Below, one piece after another: positions 37,657 to 47,054 of a stretch of DNA of 64,000 nt. Location of the stretch: NCBI GenBank assembly GCA_905221605.1, contig CAJNDS010002753.1:51001-115000 (forward strand), written 5' to 3'. The notes beneath the pieces were generated by a model. That model did no database searches. It was not told where the DNA came from and saw only the letters and a program-made list of their open reading frames with translations. The position numbers were made by a program, and so were the translations under genes. Position 1 is the first letter of the stretch. Each line of letters begins with the position of its first letter. This DNA is from Symbiodinium natans. Taxonomy: Eukaryota; Sar; Dinophyceae; Suessiales; Symbiodiniaceae.

Positions 37657-37773
37657 CAGGAGAGTCGGCCATCAAGGGAAGAGACAGACATGCCTTCCTT
37701 GTCTGGGCTGGTGACTGGTAGAGACAAGCTCAAGCGAGCAAGATCCAAGCGCCATGGACTCTTGCACTCATGA
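37657..37773 (+). CDS. Exon after the M introner, C-terminal
   Basis: With GT-AG splicing (37517-37656) the junction continues AGESAIKGRDRHAFLVWAGD and stops at TAG 37719. Precise excision of element plus one duplicate instead gives QESRPSREETDMPSLSGLVT, GRDKLKRARSKRHGLLHS and a stop at TGA 37771. Both are protein-like; transcript data would decide. Either way this is the 3' end of a small gene. Confidence 0.6.
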   Translation, partial: QESRPSREETDMPSLSGLVTGRDKLKRARSKRHGLLHS

Positions 37774-37957
37774 TTTGCGTTGAGGGTTCGGGGGTTTGAG
37801 ATGGCAGTACCAGCCATGATAGTGAGCAGCACACAGCTGCTCGTGATAATGGACTGGTGAGACTGGTATTGCACGAAATCTTAGTAGCAAGTCCCCAAAG
37901 CCACCCTAACCTCTAAACCGCTATTTCCATTTGAGTTCGGCGTGTCTTTGTTGTTCC

Positions 37958-38005
37958 CCTAAACCCTAAACCCTAAACCCTAAACCCTAAACCCTAAACC
38001 CTTTA
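37958..38005 (+). repeat. C-strand telomeric array
   Basis: Six units, then CTTTAGAGCCCATCCAAG, the acceptor region of 38019. Confidence 0.93.
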
Positions 38006-38018
38006 GAGCCCATCCAAG

Positions 38019-38106
38019 GACCAGCGCTTTGGTGGAGCTCTCAGGAAGAGCACTTGCAGAGAATACCACGGGACCTCGACGACCCTTGGTTGTGGAGTTT
38101 GCATAG
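38019..38106 (+). CDS. C-terminal exon resembling the end of an RRM
   Basis: CCCATCCAAG before. It reads TSALVELSGRALAENTTGPR then RPLVVEFA and TAG at 38104. The ending ALxxLxGRxL...RPLVVEFA resembles the helix 2 to strand 4 end of RNA-recognition motifs of the CELF/Bruno type (usually PLVVKFA). This is an inference from a short piece. Confidence 0.6.
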
Positions 38107-38164
38107 CCTTTCTTGAAGGCTCCCTATGTACTACCCTAAACCCTAAACCCTAAACCCTAACCAC

Positions 38165-38208
38165 TTTTTGGGGGGTAGTATACAACCCGAAAGGGAACGA
38201 TGTGGAAG
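38165..38208. mobile_element. Family C hairpin fragment
   Basis: TTTTGGGGGGTAGTATACAA and CCGAAAGGGAACGATGTGG resemble the loop and 3' arm start of family C. Confidence 0.4.
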
Positions 38209-38383
38209 CCCCCTCAGTTGGAACTGTTTTGGGTTCGGGGTTTGGGGTTCAGGGTTCGGGGAGATTAGGGCGAGAGTGAAGACTTTCGGCGGCGGCTCGA
38301 GGGCATGTGGGGAGTAGGAGTGCGATGATGGAGGTGAAACCCTAAACCCTAGACCCTAGACCCTAAACCCTAAACCCTAAAAG

Positions 38384-38487
38384 ATCGTCCCGTCGAGGAT
38401 CCGGCAGAGGCATCGGAGTCGACGCCGCAGCTCGCATCCTTCTCGCTGGCGTGTGACATCTTCAGCCAGGGGCCCTTCCAAAAGTGA
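38384..38487 (+). CDS. C-terminal exon
   Basis: The C-strand block before it ends CCCTAAAAG, the acceptor. It reads RPVEDPAEASESTPQLASFS then LACDIFSQGPFQK and TGA at 38485. The last codons run into ATATATGGGG. Family unknown. Confidence 0.68.
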
Positions 38488-38517
38488 TAATATATGGGGG
38501 CCTCAAGGATTTGATAG

Positions 38518-38552
38518 TTTTTTTTTTTTTTTTTTTTTTGGGGGGGGGGGGT
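38518..38552 (+). repeat. Poly-T / poly-G tract
   Basis: About 21 T followed by 12 G. Confidence 0.95.
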
Positions 38553-38659
38553 GTGTTCTCATAGTACAACTATATAGGGATTCGAGAGAAACTCTGCACA
38601 GGCTTGATGCAAGAATACATTGGGTAGGCCCAAGGAGGCTTCGTTTCTCTTCAACACTG

Positions 38660-38757
38660 AACTGGGTAGTGCTTTGGGATCATTTTAAACTTCCCTTCTT
38701 TCAAGGCAACCTATTCATGAACAACTTTCAAAGCACTTTAAAGCACCACTCAGTGAA
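38660..38757. mobile_element. Hairpin element, family Q
   Basis: CTGGGTAGTGCTTTGGGATC opens and CTTTAAAGCACCACTCAG closes; AAACTTCCCTTCTTTCAAGG inside. A second copy lies at 40013-40118. Confidence 0.75.
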
Positions 38758-38928
38758 AGAACAGCTGCGCAGAATCGCTGCGCACACACGTAGATGGAAG
38801 GGGTCCTCGGAACTCCTCGCAGAGGGAAGCTCGCAGTCCCATAACCCAGCCCAAACTAGAAGGTTTTAGGCTTTGGGGTGTGGGGTTTAGGGTTTAGGGT
38901 GTAGGGTTTAAGGTTTAGGGTTTAGGGT

Positions 38929-39279
38929 TTGGAGCCCCCCTTACCGTTATTCCTGCGTACAAGATCCATGCACTTGGTCCCACTGAAGACTAGAATAGTG
39001 TTGCTGTTTCTAGGCCAGCTGGGGGGTAATTGGGCCATGACAGCGAGGGTGTGTTACCTCAAGCCACAGTGCTTCGGCAGTGGACCCTCAAGGAAAGGAC
39101 TTGAAATCCTTATGCCGTCAAACCCTTGGACCCTGTCCAGACGCTTTGCACAAAGTGCAGATGCTGAGAATCTTCTGATTGATTTTGACGACGGGTCGAC
39201 CGATTGTTTTGAGGCACATGTGGTTTTCCGAAGATTGGTAGTTCCTCTCGGCAGGGGCTTTCTTACAGCTAGGTATTAG
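38929..39279 (+). CDS. Longest plausible uninterrupted ORF (117 codons)
   Basis: An open frame starting within the end of a G-strand array. The central and C-terminal parts look like protein: MTARVCYLKPQCFGSGPSRK, AQSADAENLLIDFDDGSTDC and FEAHVVFRRLVVPLGRGF. Stop TAG at 39277. An acceptor CTGTTTCTAG at 39014 could mark the true exon start. No telomeric repeats interrupt it. Confidence 0.5.
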   Translation: MEPPLPLFLRTRSMHLVPLKTRIVLLFLGQLGGNWAMTARVCYLKPQCFGSGPSRKGLEILMPSNPWTLSRRFAQSADAENLLIDFDDGSTDCFEAHVVFRRLVVPLGRGFLTARY

Positions 39280-39426
39280 CCGAGACCCTTGTGAGGAAAT
39301 CATATCCTGGTCTCCAACAGCCTCGAAGCAAGTTCATGTCGCTAGCCGCATGACAAGAGGAGCTATTCATTTACCTTTCTCCCCTTACAATCATTACATA
39401 GAACACAAGCGGCCCCAAACTCCCAT

Positions 39427-39536
39427 TCCCAAAGGATCCATGTACCTGTATAGTATATACTTGGGCCCTAAAGCTACTATATAGGAACCCCTTTAAGGCC
39501 CAAGTATATACTATCTAGGTACATGGATCCTTTGGG
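39427..39536. mobile_element. Hairpin element, family W, complete
   Basis: Arms AAAGGATCCATGTACCTGTA and TAGGTACATGGATCCTTT; inner arms AGTATATACTTGGGCC and GGCCCAAGTATATACT. Near-perfect foldback, so probably a young copy. The outermost bases are palindromic with CCAAAGG / CCTTTGG. Confidence 0.92.
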
Positions 39537-39540
39537 ATTC

Positions 39541-39693
39541 CAATTTAAAGCGGCGTCGTCATCGCTCAAAACGGGTCTTCGAACCCAAATACAATTACAG
39601 TTTTGCGGGTCAGGCTGCAACAAATGCGTACGCCTGGCCAATTTCAGCTCACTGCGCAAAGTGGGCAAGACCGCGTCTTACCGCTTGTGCTGA
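39541..39693 (+). CDS. Exon candidate after the W hairpin
   Basis: Two frames are open. One reads QFKAASSSLKTGLRTQIQLQ, FCGSGCNKCVRLANFSSLRK then VGKTASYRLC and TGA 39691. The other (AATNAYAWPISAHCAKWARP) runs to TAG 39734. Both are protein-like; the first has a CxxxCxxC-like cluster near its end. Confidence 0.45.
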   Translation, partial: QFKAASSSLKTGLRTQIQLQFCGSGCNKCVRLANFSSLRKVGKTASYRLC

Positions 39694-39738
39694 CAGCCTT
39701 GTCAAATACATGATGAAACTGGCTGGTCTGGGGTAGGG

Positions 39739-39852
39739 CCCAGAGAGCCCAATACCCCTTAACTAAGGAACTATACCTTAATTTTTAAAACAAGGGATCC
39801 TCATCATGATTTAAGGTAAATTCCTTAATTAAGGGGTATTGGGCTCTCTGGG
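39739..39852. mobile_element. Hairpin element, family S, complete
   Basis: Arms CCAGAGAGCCCAATACCCCT and AAGGGGTATTGGGCTCTCTGG, nearly perfect inverted repeats of about 35 bp. Probably a young copy and a good consensus for the family. Confidence 0.93.
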
Positions 39853-39918
39853 AGTACATGGTTGAATGTTCCAAGGTTGCAGCCTTTGTCACATCAGAGG
39901 CGCACCACCTGTCCCTGA

Positions 39919-40009
39919 GGGTCCATGTACCCATCTCGTGTATACTTGGGCCTCAAAGGGGTTCCTATGTAATAGCTTTAGGGTCCAATTATGTACTGTA
40001 TACTGGGTA
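39919..40009. mobile_element. Hairpin element, family W
   Basis: GGGTCCATGTACCCATCTCG, TGTATACTTGGGCC and AGGGTCCAATTATGTACTGT. The second arm is degraded where family Q begins at 40013. Confidence 0.75.
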
Positions 40010-40012
40010 GTG

Positions 40013-40118
40013 CATTGGGGATAATTTTAAATCTCCCTTCTTTCCCTTTTAAGGGAACCTATTCGAAAATCATTTTAACTGGGCTTTAAAGCACCACTCA
40101 ATATGGGTAGATGGACTC
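40013..40118. mobile_element. Hairpin element, family Q
   Basis: CTGGGTAGTGCATTGGGGAT to CTTTAAAGCACCACTCAATA, with TTTTAAATCTCCCTTCTTTC as in the 38660 copy. Confidence 0.75.
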
Positions 40119-40439
40119 TTGGTCAACTATAAACCCTGGGCCTAACCAATGTCTCCTAGCATGCAAACATCGGCCGCGCGGCCCCAAATGTGCCGTTTGG
40201 ATGTAGTCGTCTTTTTCGGAAGCCCCCACATGCCTCCACTCTCTGGCACCCGCTTTTGGGCTTAGGGTTTAGGGTTTAGGGTTTAGGGTTTAGGGTTTAG
40301 GCATTCCCCCAAGTCTGGTTGGGAATCAGTATTGGGTTCCAAGACCAAGCAGAAACTTGCCGTGACTAGCTTGCCGCTCATACCTCGAAGCCTAATACAG
40401 CATTGAATCTACTACACCCACGTGTTTGCCGCTACAAAG

Positions 40440-40544
40440 TACAATCGAATGTACAGCCTGCCGTGGGCTACGGTGCTCGGAACGGACCATCACAAAGACG
40501 ACTTGTGCTGGATGATTGAAGAGGATCTGAGGCTGCAAGGGCTT
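40440..40544 (+). CDS. Exon ending at a telomeric donor
   Basis: CGCTACAAAG before, CAAGGGCTT|GTTTAGGG after. It reads YNRMYSLPWATVLGTDHHKD then DLCWMIEEDLRLQGL, 35 codons in phase 0/0. The intron begins with the telomeric GTTTAGGGTTAG. Family unknown. Confidence 0.75.
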
Positions 40545-40991
40545 GTTTAGGGTTAGAGCTTAGGCCACGCGCAGGATGAATAACGTTTCGGAGGCCCGTG
40601 AAGATTGCCCATGTTTTTCATGTCCTGTCTACGCTTGTGCGGAGTTTGTGTGTGTGGGAACGTGGAGTTGATGGCGGGGTTGGCTTTGGAGTTTTGAGAA
40701 GAATGGAATTCAAGTTAAGCTTCACGGGCCATTTTCTTCTGGATGGTTTGAACACGTTTGTCTTTACGTGTGCATGTACAGCTTAACAAACAGACGCCAA
40801 GCCCTAAACCCTAGTCACTACTGTTTGCTTAAGAAAACTAAACCCTAAAGCCTAAACCCTAAACCCTAAACCCTCAAACAAACCAACGAAGTATTTCCTT
40901 CTAGTCTAAGGGCCAGGATGATTTTGCTATGTCTTTTTGGGGGGGAATCTTAAGCAAATAGTAGGTCAGGATGCAGGCTGAGCTCAGGAAT

Positions 40992-41102
40992 GACCCTAAA
41001 CCCTAAACCCTAAACCCTAAACCCTAAACCCTAAACCCTAAACCCTAAACCCTAAACCCTAAACCCTAAACCCTAAACCCTAAACCCTAAACCCTAAACC
41101 CT
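40992..41102 (+). repeat. C-strand telomeric array
   Basis: About 16 perfect CCCTAAA units. Confidence 0.97.
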
Positions 41103-41308
41103 GCCATCCTACACATCCTCAGCTCAAGCTGTCCTGTCGGCTTGCAGCCCAACCTATAAACCCTCGAGGGTTCTCAGTAGTGCCGCTATTCCCCATGTCT
41201 TTGGCCTTGGATCCCGTGTAAATATTATAGGGGTCGGAATAATTACTAGTAGTATTCCCTTTCGGTCCCTTTATGATTATACTATACTGGCCCCCACAAC
41301 CGTATTCA

Positions 41309-41372
41309 ATACCCTAAACCCTAAACCCTAAACCCTAAACCCTAAACCCTAAACCCTAAACCCTAAACCCTA
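41309..41372 (+). repeat. C-strand telomeric array
   Basis: Nine units. The sequence 41103-41308 between this and the previous array shows no exon signal. Confidence 0.95.
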
Positions 41373-41455
41373 CATACCTGTCTAAGCAAGAAAGGGCGGG
41401 GACCCTTTGTAATCTTGGGCTACTGGGCAATCTCGCCCTTCAGGGTGTCGACTCT

Positions 41456-41632
41456 TGGGTTTAGGGTTTAGGGTTTAGGGTTTCAGGGTTTCAGGGTTTC
41501 AGGGTTTTAGGGTTTTAGGGTTTTAGGGTTTTAGGGTTTTAGGGTTTTAGGGTTTTAGGGTTTTAGGGTTTTAGGGTTTAGGGTTTTAGGGTTTAGGGTT
41601 TTAGGGTTTAGGGTTTTAGGGTTTTAGGGTTC
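41456..41632 (+). repeat. G-strand array switching to TTTTAGGG octamers
   Basis: Four TTTAGGG units, three TTTCAGGG, then about fifteen TTTTAGGG, later alternating 8-mer and 7-mer units. Confidence 0.95.
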
Positions 41633-42142
41633 AGACCCTAAACGCGTTCTTGCTTTGAGTTTGATGGTGGCTTGGACTTAAACACGCACTGCTAGCTCGT
41701 GTGGTACCCGCCAGCGGCTTTGAGCCTTTAAGGGTTAATTCTGGAAGCCTACGCCCTAAACCCTAAACCCCAAACCCTAAACCCTAAACCCTATAACCCT
41801 AAACCTTCCTGTTTCTTTTTCTTTGTTGGAGTTTCGTTGGGTTTCTTACACAAAGCTTCTTATCGCGGCATTCTCGGTATGGCTCTAAAAACAGGCTCTC
41901 AGAAGGGGCGATGCCTAGTCCCTGTTTAGGGTTGAGGGTTTAGGGTTTGGGGTCTAGGGTTTAGGGTTTAGGGTTTGGGGTTTAGGGTTTAGGGTTTAGG
42001 GTTTGGGGTTTAGGGTTTAGAGTTTCGGGACCGTACCCCCGAGACGCCTAAACCCGGAAGGCTAGAAAAGGCTCCAACCTGACACCCTCCTCAGCCCAAC
42101 CCCGGCCTGAAACCCAAAAAGCATTAGAGGCTTAACCCCCCC

Positions 42143-42235
42143 CCCCTAAACCCTAAACCCTAAACCCTAAACCCTAAACCCTAAACCCTAAACCCTAAAC
42201 CCTAAACCCTAAACCTTAAAAACCCTAAACCCTTG
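42143..42235 (+). repeat. C-strand telomeric array after poly-C
   Basis: About twelve units. A G-strand array with TTTGGGG variants (41925-42030) precedes it, again G then C. Confidence 0.95.
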
Positions 42236-42354
42236 AAATCCTAAGACCGCAGAGGCCGAAAGCCCTAAACCTTTAAAGGTCCTTGAACCCTAGAGGCCTA
42301 AAGCCCAAAGCTTCCAAGTCATAAACCCTAGGGGCCTAAAGCCCTAGTCCTCGG

Positions 42355-42447
42355 GATGTTCTCCCCTATACTAACAGTCCTTACTAGGGATTAGAGTAAC
42401 CCCCTATTGTAATCCCAAATAAGGACTGTTAGTTTCAGGGAACATCC
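42355..42447. mobile_element. Hairpin element, family V
   Basis: GATGTTCTCCCCTATACTAA and TTAGTTTCAGGGAACATCC; inner CAGTCCTTACTAGGGATT / AATCCCAAATAAGGACTG. Confidence 0.85.
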
Positions 42448-42605
42448 CTAAACCCTAAACCCTAAACCCCTAAACCCTAGAACCCTAGACCCCTAAACCC
42501 TAAACCCTAAACCCTAAACCCTAAACCCTAAACCCCTAAACCATAAACCCTAAGCCCTAAACCCCGAACCCTAAACCCTTAATCCTGAAACCCTAAGCCT
42601 TGCAG

Positions 42606-42648
42606 TCCGCGGGTGTCGCATTCTGGCCCGCTGCTGCCCGAGGGCCAG
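42606..42648 (+). CDS. Short exon
   Basis: AGCCTTGCAG before, AGGGCCAG|GTGCAC after, consensus-like at both ends; reads SAGVAFWPAAARGP. C-strand before, G-strand after. Confidence 0.5.
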
Positions 42649-42662
42649 GTGCACCCTAGAGG

Positions 42663-42800
42663 GGTTTAGGGTGTAGGATTTAGGGTTTAGGATTTAGGGT
42701 TTAGGATTTAGGGTTAAGGGTTTAGGATGTAAGGTTTAGGATTTAGGGTTTAGGATTTAGGGTATAGGATTTAGGGTATAGGATTTAGGGTTTAGGGTAG
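42663..42800 (+). repeat. G-strand array of TTTAGGATTTAGGG units
   Basis: A higher-order dimer: TTTAGGA alternates with TTTAGGG about eight times. Confidence 0.92.
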
Positions 42801-43099
42801 GGTCCAATCAGGGTTTAGCGTTCAGGGTTAGGGACTGTGGGGTTGGGTTTCACGCACTGAAGACATGCCAATACGATTCCTTTCTCATCCATCCCTTTCT
42901 CATCCTTTACAGAACGCCTGTAAATAAGCTGTGGGGTATTGGTTTAGGGTTAAGTCATTGAGGGGGGAGGGGCTTGGGCTTTAGAATTCGTCCAGCTTTC
43001 TTGCCTTAGGTCCTTAGGTATCAGGAAGGCCCAAAAGCTTAACCCCCAAGTCCTCAAGAGCGAAAACCTCCAGCCACCCTTTAAACCCAAACGACGACC

Positions 43100-44000
43100 C
43101 AGAGCAGGCCCTTGGGCCCTTGGGTTGTAATGTTGCAACTTTTTGAGTGTTGGGCCTGCCCCCCCCCCCCCCCCTCCAGAACAGTCGAAGCTGTTTTTGT
43201 CACTGTATACACAGGGGCTTATATGACTTTTATAAGGCGGAGTTTCAAAGGGCAGTGATGGCTGGCAATTATGTTTAAAGGCACGCCGCGTGGACTTTTA
43301 AAACGGCACCCGGTCGTTTTGACTTAATTCAGCATCCCACCACGCACCCCCAAACAGTCAGGGTGTCCGGAATAGCCCAGCCACTACGACTTTACAGAGG
43401 GGCCCTGCCAAAACAGGTGGAACATTATGGGGTATATACGGGGTATATAGGGGGTCCCCATTTAAGGGCCCATACCAAGCGACCATGTAACTCCACTGAG
43501 TTCGTAAACCCTAAACCCTAATTAAACCCTAAACCTAAACCCTAAACCCTGTGGTTCTCAGGATTTGTCAAGTTGATGTGTCGGCCTTCAGAATCGAAGC
43601 TCCAGTGTTCGACCTCCACTTGTCAGTGTGGGCTTGGGGGCTATGTCTATATCCCCCTTTTTTTAAAACATGTTTATATAAAGCCCAAGAGGATATTAAA
43701 CATATTTTTTTATAAGGTTCTAAGGGGAGTATAGATGTGCTGCGAAGCATATGGCGTGGTGCTTTGTGTAAGACTTGTCAAGCAACAGCATGCCCACCCC
43801 TGATTGGAGTTCCTTTTGTTGGTTTAGGGATGTGTGGAGATGCAAATTCTGTGCTTCACGGCGTTTAGGTTACACCGAAAAAGCCGCTAACCACCATAAG
43901 CCCGAAACACCTTGAATAACTTAAGCCTAAACCTTCAATATGCGCCCGCGCTCCGAGTTCTCGACCGGCTGAACCCTCAGCCCACCATGACATTTGGTAT
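43100..44000. other. Stretch without recognised exon
   Basis: A poly-C run (about 18 C from 43159), a family M 3' half (43425-43500: GGGGTCCCCATTTAAGGGCC, GCGACCATGTAACTCC), a C-strand block (43505-43553) and otherwise unique AT-richer sequence. No frame with good composition and splice sites. Confidence 0.5.
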
Positions 44001-44160
44001 GTTCCCCTATTGGCTCTAAGAGGATCATATTCGGAATATTTTCCCTAAACCCCAAACCCTAAACCCTAAACTTGCAGAGGGTTTCAAGGGCCATCCTGGA
44101 ATCCTCGACCTCCAAACCCTAAACCCTGAACCCTAAACCCTAACACCCCAACATGCGAAG

Positions 44161-44213
44161 GTGGCCTGGAGCGCACACAGCGGAGGGCCAAGGAAGGAGA
44201 AGGGCTCATTTTC
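44161..44213 (+). CDS. Exon candidate abutting a W hairpin
   Basis: ACATGCGAAG before; reads VAWSAHSGGPRKEKGSFS. The hairpin's CCTAAGGACC begins at its 3' end. C-strand block before it. Confidence 0.48.
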
Positions 44214-44303
44214 CCTAAGGACCCATGTGCCCCTAGCGATACTATGTAGGAACCCATCTAAGGCCCAAGTATATGCTATCTAGGTACATGGATCCTTAGG
44301 GTT
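44211..44303. mobile_element. Hairpin element, family W
   Basis: CTAAGGACCCATGTGCCCCT to AGGTACATGGATCCTTAG; CTTGGGCC-type inner arm partly lost. Confidence 0.8.
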
Positions 44304-44469
44304 TGGGGATTCTGGGTTTAAGGCTTTTTTTGGGGGCCCTGAGCCCTAAACCCCCCCACAATCTGCGGGTTTAGGGTTCAGGGCTTAAGGGGATCATGAG
44401 GTCTACGGATCTTAAGGGCTTAGGGATCTTCCGGGTACCCACGCTAGGTGGAGTTGAGAGTGTGAAGTG

Positions 44470-44527
44470 AAGATGCTGAAGAGTCTGGAACTCCGGGTGC
44501 TCAGCGAGCATGGAAGACGCCGAGCCC
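44470..44527 (+). CDS. Weak exon candidate
   Basis: Reads KMLKSLELRVLSEHGRRRAP; composition good, splice sites poor. Confidence 0.33.
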
Positions 44528-44813
44528 CAAACTTATTAAACCCTAAGCCCTAAACCGTAATCCCTAAACCCGAACCCTAAACCCTAAATCTTAAACCCTA
44601 AACCCTCAACCCTAAGCCCAACCTCAGGTTTCAGGCAGCCACAGTGTTGAAAGCCAACCTGTTGCAGGCCTCAAGCCCTGAGCTCCCCGGTAACAAAGGG
44701 GCATGGTGCCTGAATTATTGGGTACATCTGCCCTTCCTATGAATAAGGAATCCTATACCCTAAACCCTAAACCCTAAACCCTAAACCCTAAGCTCCTTTT
44801 CCCTTGCGACCAG

Positions 44814-44850
44814 GCCACTGCGGAGAGGCGAGACCATGGCAACTCGGCTC
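44814..44850 (+). CDS. GT2-like gene, exon 1 of the phase-matched run
   Basis: TTGCGACCAG before, TCGGCTC|GTTAAGGGG after, the donor being in telomere-like sequence; reads ATAERRDHGNSA. It leaves one base (C) that the two-base start of 45022 completes. C-strand before, G-strand after. Confidence 0.58.
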
Positions 44851-44852
44851 GT

Positions 44853-45015
44853 TAAGGGGTTAGGGTTCAGGGTTTAGGGTTTAGGGTTTAGGGTTTAGGG
44901 TTTAGGGTTTAGGGGGTTTGGGGTTTAGGGGGTTTAGGATTTAGGGCTTAGTTTAGGTTTAGGGTTGAGGGTTGAGGGTTGAGGGTTTAGGGTTTAGGGT
45001 TTAGGGTTTAGGGGA
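44853..45015 (+). repeat. G-strand telomeric array filling a whole intron
   Basis: TTAGGG, TTTAGGG and TTGAGGG units occupy nearly all of the predicted intron 44851-45021. One of the few introns here with no C-strand end. Confidence 0.93.
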
Positions 45016-45021
45016 CTGCAG

Positions 45022-45101
45022 ACGAGCCTACGAACTGGTTCATGGCTGTCAGGGAACTTAGAGTAGCTTACCGCAGCGAGGAAGTACCATTTTCTGGCAA
45101 G
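45022..45101 (+). CDS. GT2-like gene, exon 2
   Basis: GGGGACTGCAG before, TCTGGCAAG|GTCCGC after. It reads EPTNWFMAVRELRVAYRSEE then VPFSGK. Ends in phase 0, as required by 46107. The frame is also open to TGA 45147 without splicing. Confidence 0.75.
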
Positions 45102-45399
45102 GTCCGCCGAATTTCGCTGCTGGTCCATCTGCTGAGACCAGAAATGCCCTGAACCCTACACCCCTGAAACCCTAAACCCTAGACCCTCAGCCACCGGCAA
45201 GGAGCCATCAGTGTCTTGAAGTTACGCAAAGTATCCCCGAGGTTTTCGAAAAAGGGGAATGCCTTTTTTTGTACTAGGACCCAGAGTAGACCCTTATTCG
45301 TTTTTTTTTTTTTTTTTTTAATTTTTTTAAAAGGGTTTAGGGTTTAGGGTTTAGGCTTTAGGGTTTAGGGTTTAGGGTTTAGGGTTTAGGGTTTAGGGC

Positions 45400-45517
45400 C
45401 ACTAGGACCCAGGGTAGGCCCTCTTTCCCCATTTACTTAGGGACTTGGGGTGTAGGTTCCCTTATAAGCCCTTTAAGCCAAAAAGGGCACCCTTTGCTCC
45501 CTAGGTTACTTTTGGTT
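45400..45517. mobile_element. Hairpin element, family P
   Basis: CACTAGGACCCAGGGTAGGC, GTAGGTTCCCTTATAAGCCC and GGGCACCCTTTGCTCCCTAG. Another P start (ACTAGGACCCAGAGTAGACC) lies at 45273, and G-strand arrays sit on both sides (45332-45400, 45525-45625). Confidence 0.78.
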
Positions 45518-45622
45518 TAGCCTTTAGGGTTTAGGGTTTAGGGTTTAGGGTTTAGGGTTTAGGGTTTAGGGTTTTAGGGTTTTAGGGTTTTAGGGTTTAG
45601 GGTTTAGGGTTTAGGGTTTAGG

Positions 45623-45738
45623 GTGCCCAGTGGCACCCTTTGCCCTTTATTTTGGGGTTATGGGTTCCCTTATAAGTTATAAAGAAACCCACCCGAAACA
45701 GGTGTGCGCTTATTATAGTCTGGTTACTGGGCTCTTAA
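45623..45738. mobile_element. Hairpin element, family G (diverged)
   Basis: GTGCCCAGTGGCACCCTTTG to ATAGTCTGGTTACTGGGCTC TTAAG; AAAGAAACCCACCCGAAACA inside. Confidence 0.72.
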
Positions 45739-45775
45739 GCCTCTTCTAGAGATTCCTATCACAAGGGTCAGCTTT

Positions 45776-45982
45776 TTTGGGGGTGGGGATGGGGGTGGGG
45801 ATGGGGGGGGGGGGATGGGGGTGAGGATGGGGGTGGGGATGGGGGTGGGGGTGGGGTGGGGATGGGGGTGGGGATGGGGGGATGGGGGTGGGGATGGGGG
45901 TGGGGAGGGGGGGGGGGATGGGGGTGGTGGGGGGGGGGGGTGGGGATGGGGGTGGGGGGGGGGGGGTGGGGTTTGGGGGGTT
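45776..45982 (+). repeat. G-rich GGGGATGGGGGTG minisatellite
   Basis: About 200 bp of G runs with single A or T. A C run (46047-46078) follows 65 bp later. The long P- and G-rich frames on both strands are artefacts. Potential G-quadruplex and foldback with the C run. Confidence 0.9.
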
Positions 45983-46106
45983 GAGGGTAAGGGGTACTTT
46001 GATTTTAGGGAACTCCCTCCGAAACCTCCGTGGCTCCACCCCCTGCCCCCCCTCCCCCCCCCCCCCCCCCCCCCCCCCTCACCTGCTTCAATCCTGCATT
46101 GCTGAG

Positions 46107-46169
46107 ACAGGGTGGCCCCTCGTGAGCATACAGATCGTGACGTACAACCGCCCATCATGGCTACAGCAG
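46107..46169 (+). CDS. GT2-like glycosyltransferase, N-terminal motif exon
   Basis: Acceptor TTGCTGAG; reads TGWPLVSIQIVTYNRPSWLQ then Q. VSIxIVTYNRPxxL is the opening beta strand and nucleotide-binding turn of family-2 (GT-A fold) glycosyltransferases. The best-fitting 3' end is CTACAGCAG|GC (GC donor, 46170), which joins in phase to ALQQIEMQDYP; a GT four bases later (GCGAG|GTACGG) breaks the frame. Phase 0 at both ends. Confidence 0.85.
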
Positions 46170-46187
46170 GCGAGGTACGGGAAAACG

Positions 46188-46239
46188 ATACCCTAAACCC
46201 TAAACCCTAAACCCTAAACCCTAAACCCTAAACCCTAAA
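46188..46239 (+). repeat. C-strand telomeric array
   Basis: Seven perfect units. Confidence 0.95.
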
Positions 46240-46614
46240 CTTGGGCTGTGCGAACTCCAGGGCGCAGGGCTCAGGGACTCTTCCTTGGACCCCTAAGGTT
46301 GTGCCCTGGGTTTGGGGATCCTTTTGAAGATCCTCCAAGGGAATTAAGAGGGCCATATTCTGAGTATGTGCAGGGGAGCTCTTCGGGGTGCAGCCGTAGG
46401 GGTCGGAGTCTGAACCCCTTGGTTTAACTTTGCCTATCGGGCGAAGGAGCACGAGATGCGTGGTTTGAGAAGCACCCTCCGAAGCTGTGCATAGTCCCCC
46501 TTCTCGCTCCCCTATCCACCTAAACCTCAAAGCCCACCCTCATAAACCCAAAACCCTAAAGCCTCAACCCTAAACCCTAAACCCTAAACCTCAGAGCCTC
46601 CCCGCCCACCTTAG

Positions 46615-46665
46615 GCGCTGCAGCAGATAGAGATGCAGGACTACCCTGGCCCCATGGAGGCACGT
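46615..46665 (+). CDS. GT2-like glycosyltransferase, exon 4
   Basis: GCCCACCTTAG before, GAGGCACGT|GTGCTG after; reads ALQQIEMQDYPGPMEAR. This is the ALxSIxxQDYPxxxE stretch that in GT2 enzymes links the first motif to the VVxDD strand. 17 codons, phase 0/0. Confidence 0.85.
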
Positions 46666-46694
46666 GTGCTGTGAGGGTGCAACTGGGATCTTAG

Positions 46695-46790
46695 GGTTGG
46701 GCCTTAGGGGGTTTAGGGTTTAGGGTTTAGGGTTTGGGGTTTGTGGTTTACGGTTTACGGTTTAGGGTTTAGGGTTTAGGGTTTGAGGTC
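46695..46790 (+). repeat. G-strand telomeric array
   Basis: TTTAGGG with TTTACGG units, following the exon. Confidence 0.92.
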
Positions 46791-46943
46791 GAGGGGGTTT
46801 CGGGCTCAGGTTTTAGGGCTTCCACTGAACACCTCCTTGGGTTCAGCGATCGCCCGGATTATCTTGACTTTAGGAACCCTAAACCCTAAACCCTAAACCC
46901 TAAACCATAAATATCTCCTTGCTGATGTGAAAGCCTAGCTTTG

Positions 46944-47054
46944 ACTAGGACCCGGAGTAGGCCCTTATTTGCTTTTTCAGGGTTGGGGCTTGCCTTATAA
47001 TCTCCTTCAAACCAAAAAGGGCACCCTTTTATTCCTAGGTTACTCCTGGGTCTA
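46944..47054. mobile_element. Hairpin element, family P
   Basis: GACTAGGACCCGGAGTAGGC to CTAGGTTACTCCTGGGTCTAG, with AAAAAGGGCACCCTTTTATT inside. Complete. Confidence 0.85.

Noticed and set aside
45724-46196. Proline-rich and glycine-rich frames of up to 144 codons on both strands
   Set aside because: Produced by G/C runs with few possible stop codons; the only supported coding sequence here is the short GT2 exon at 46107.
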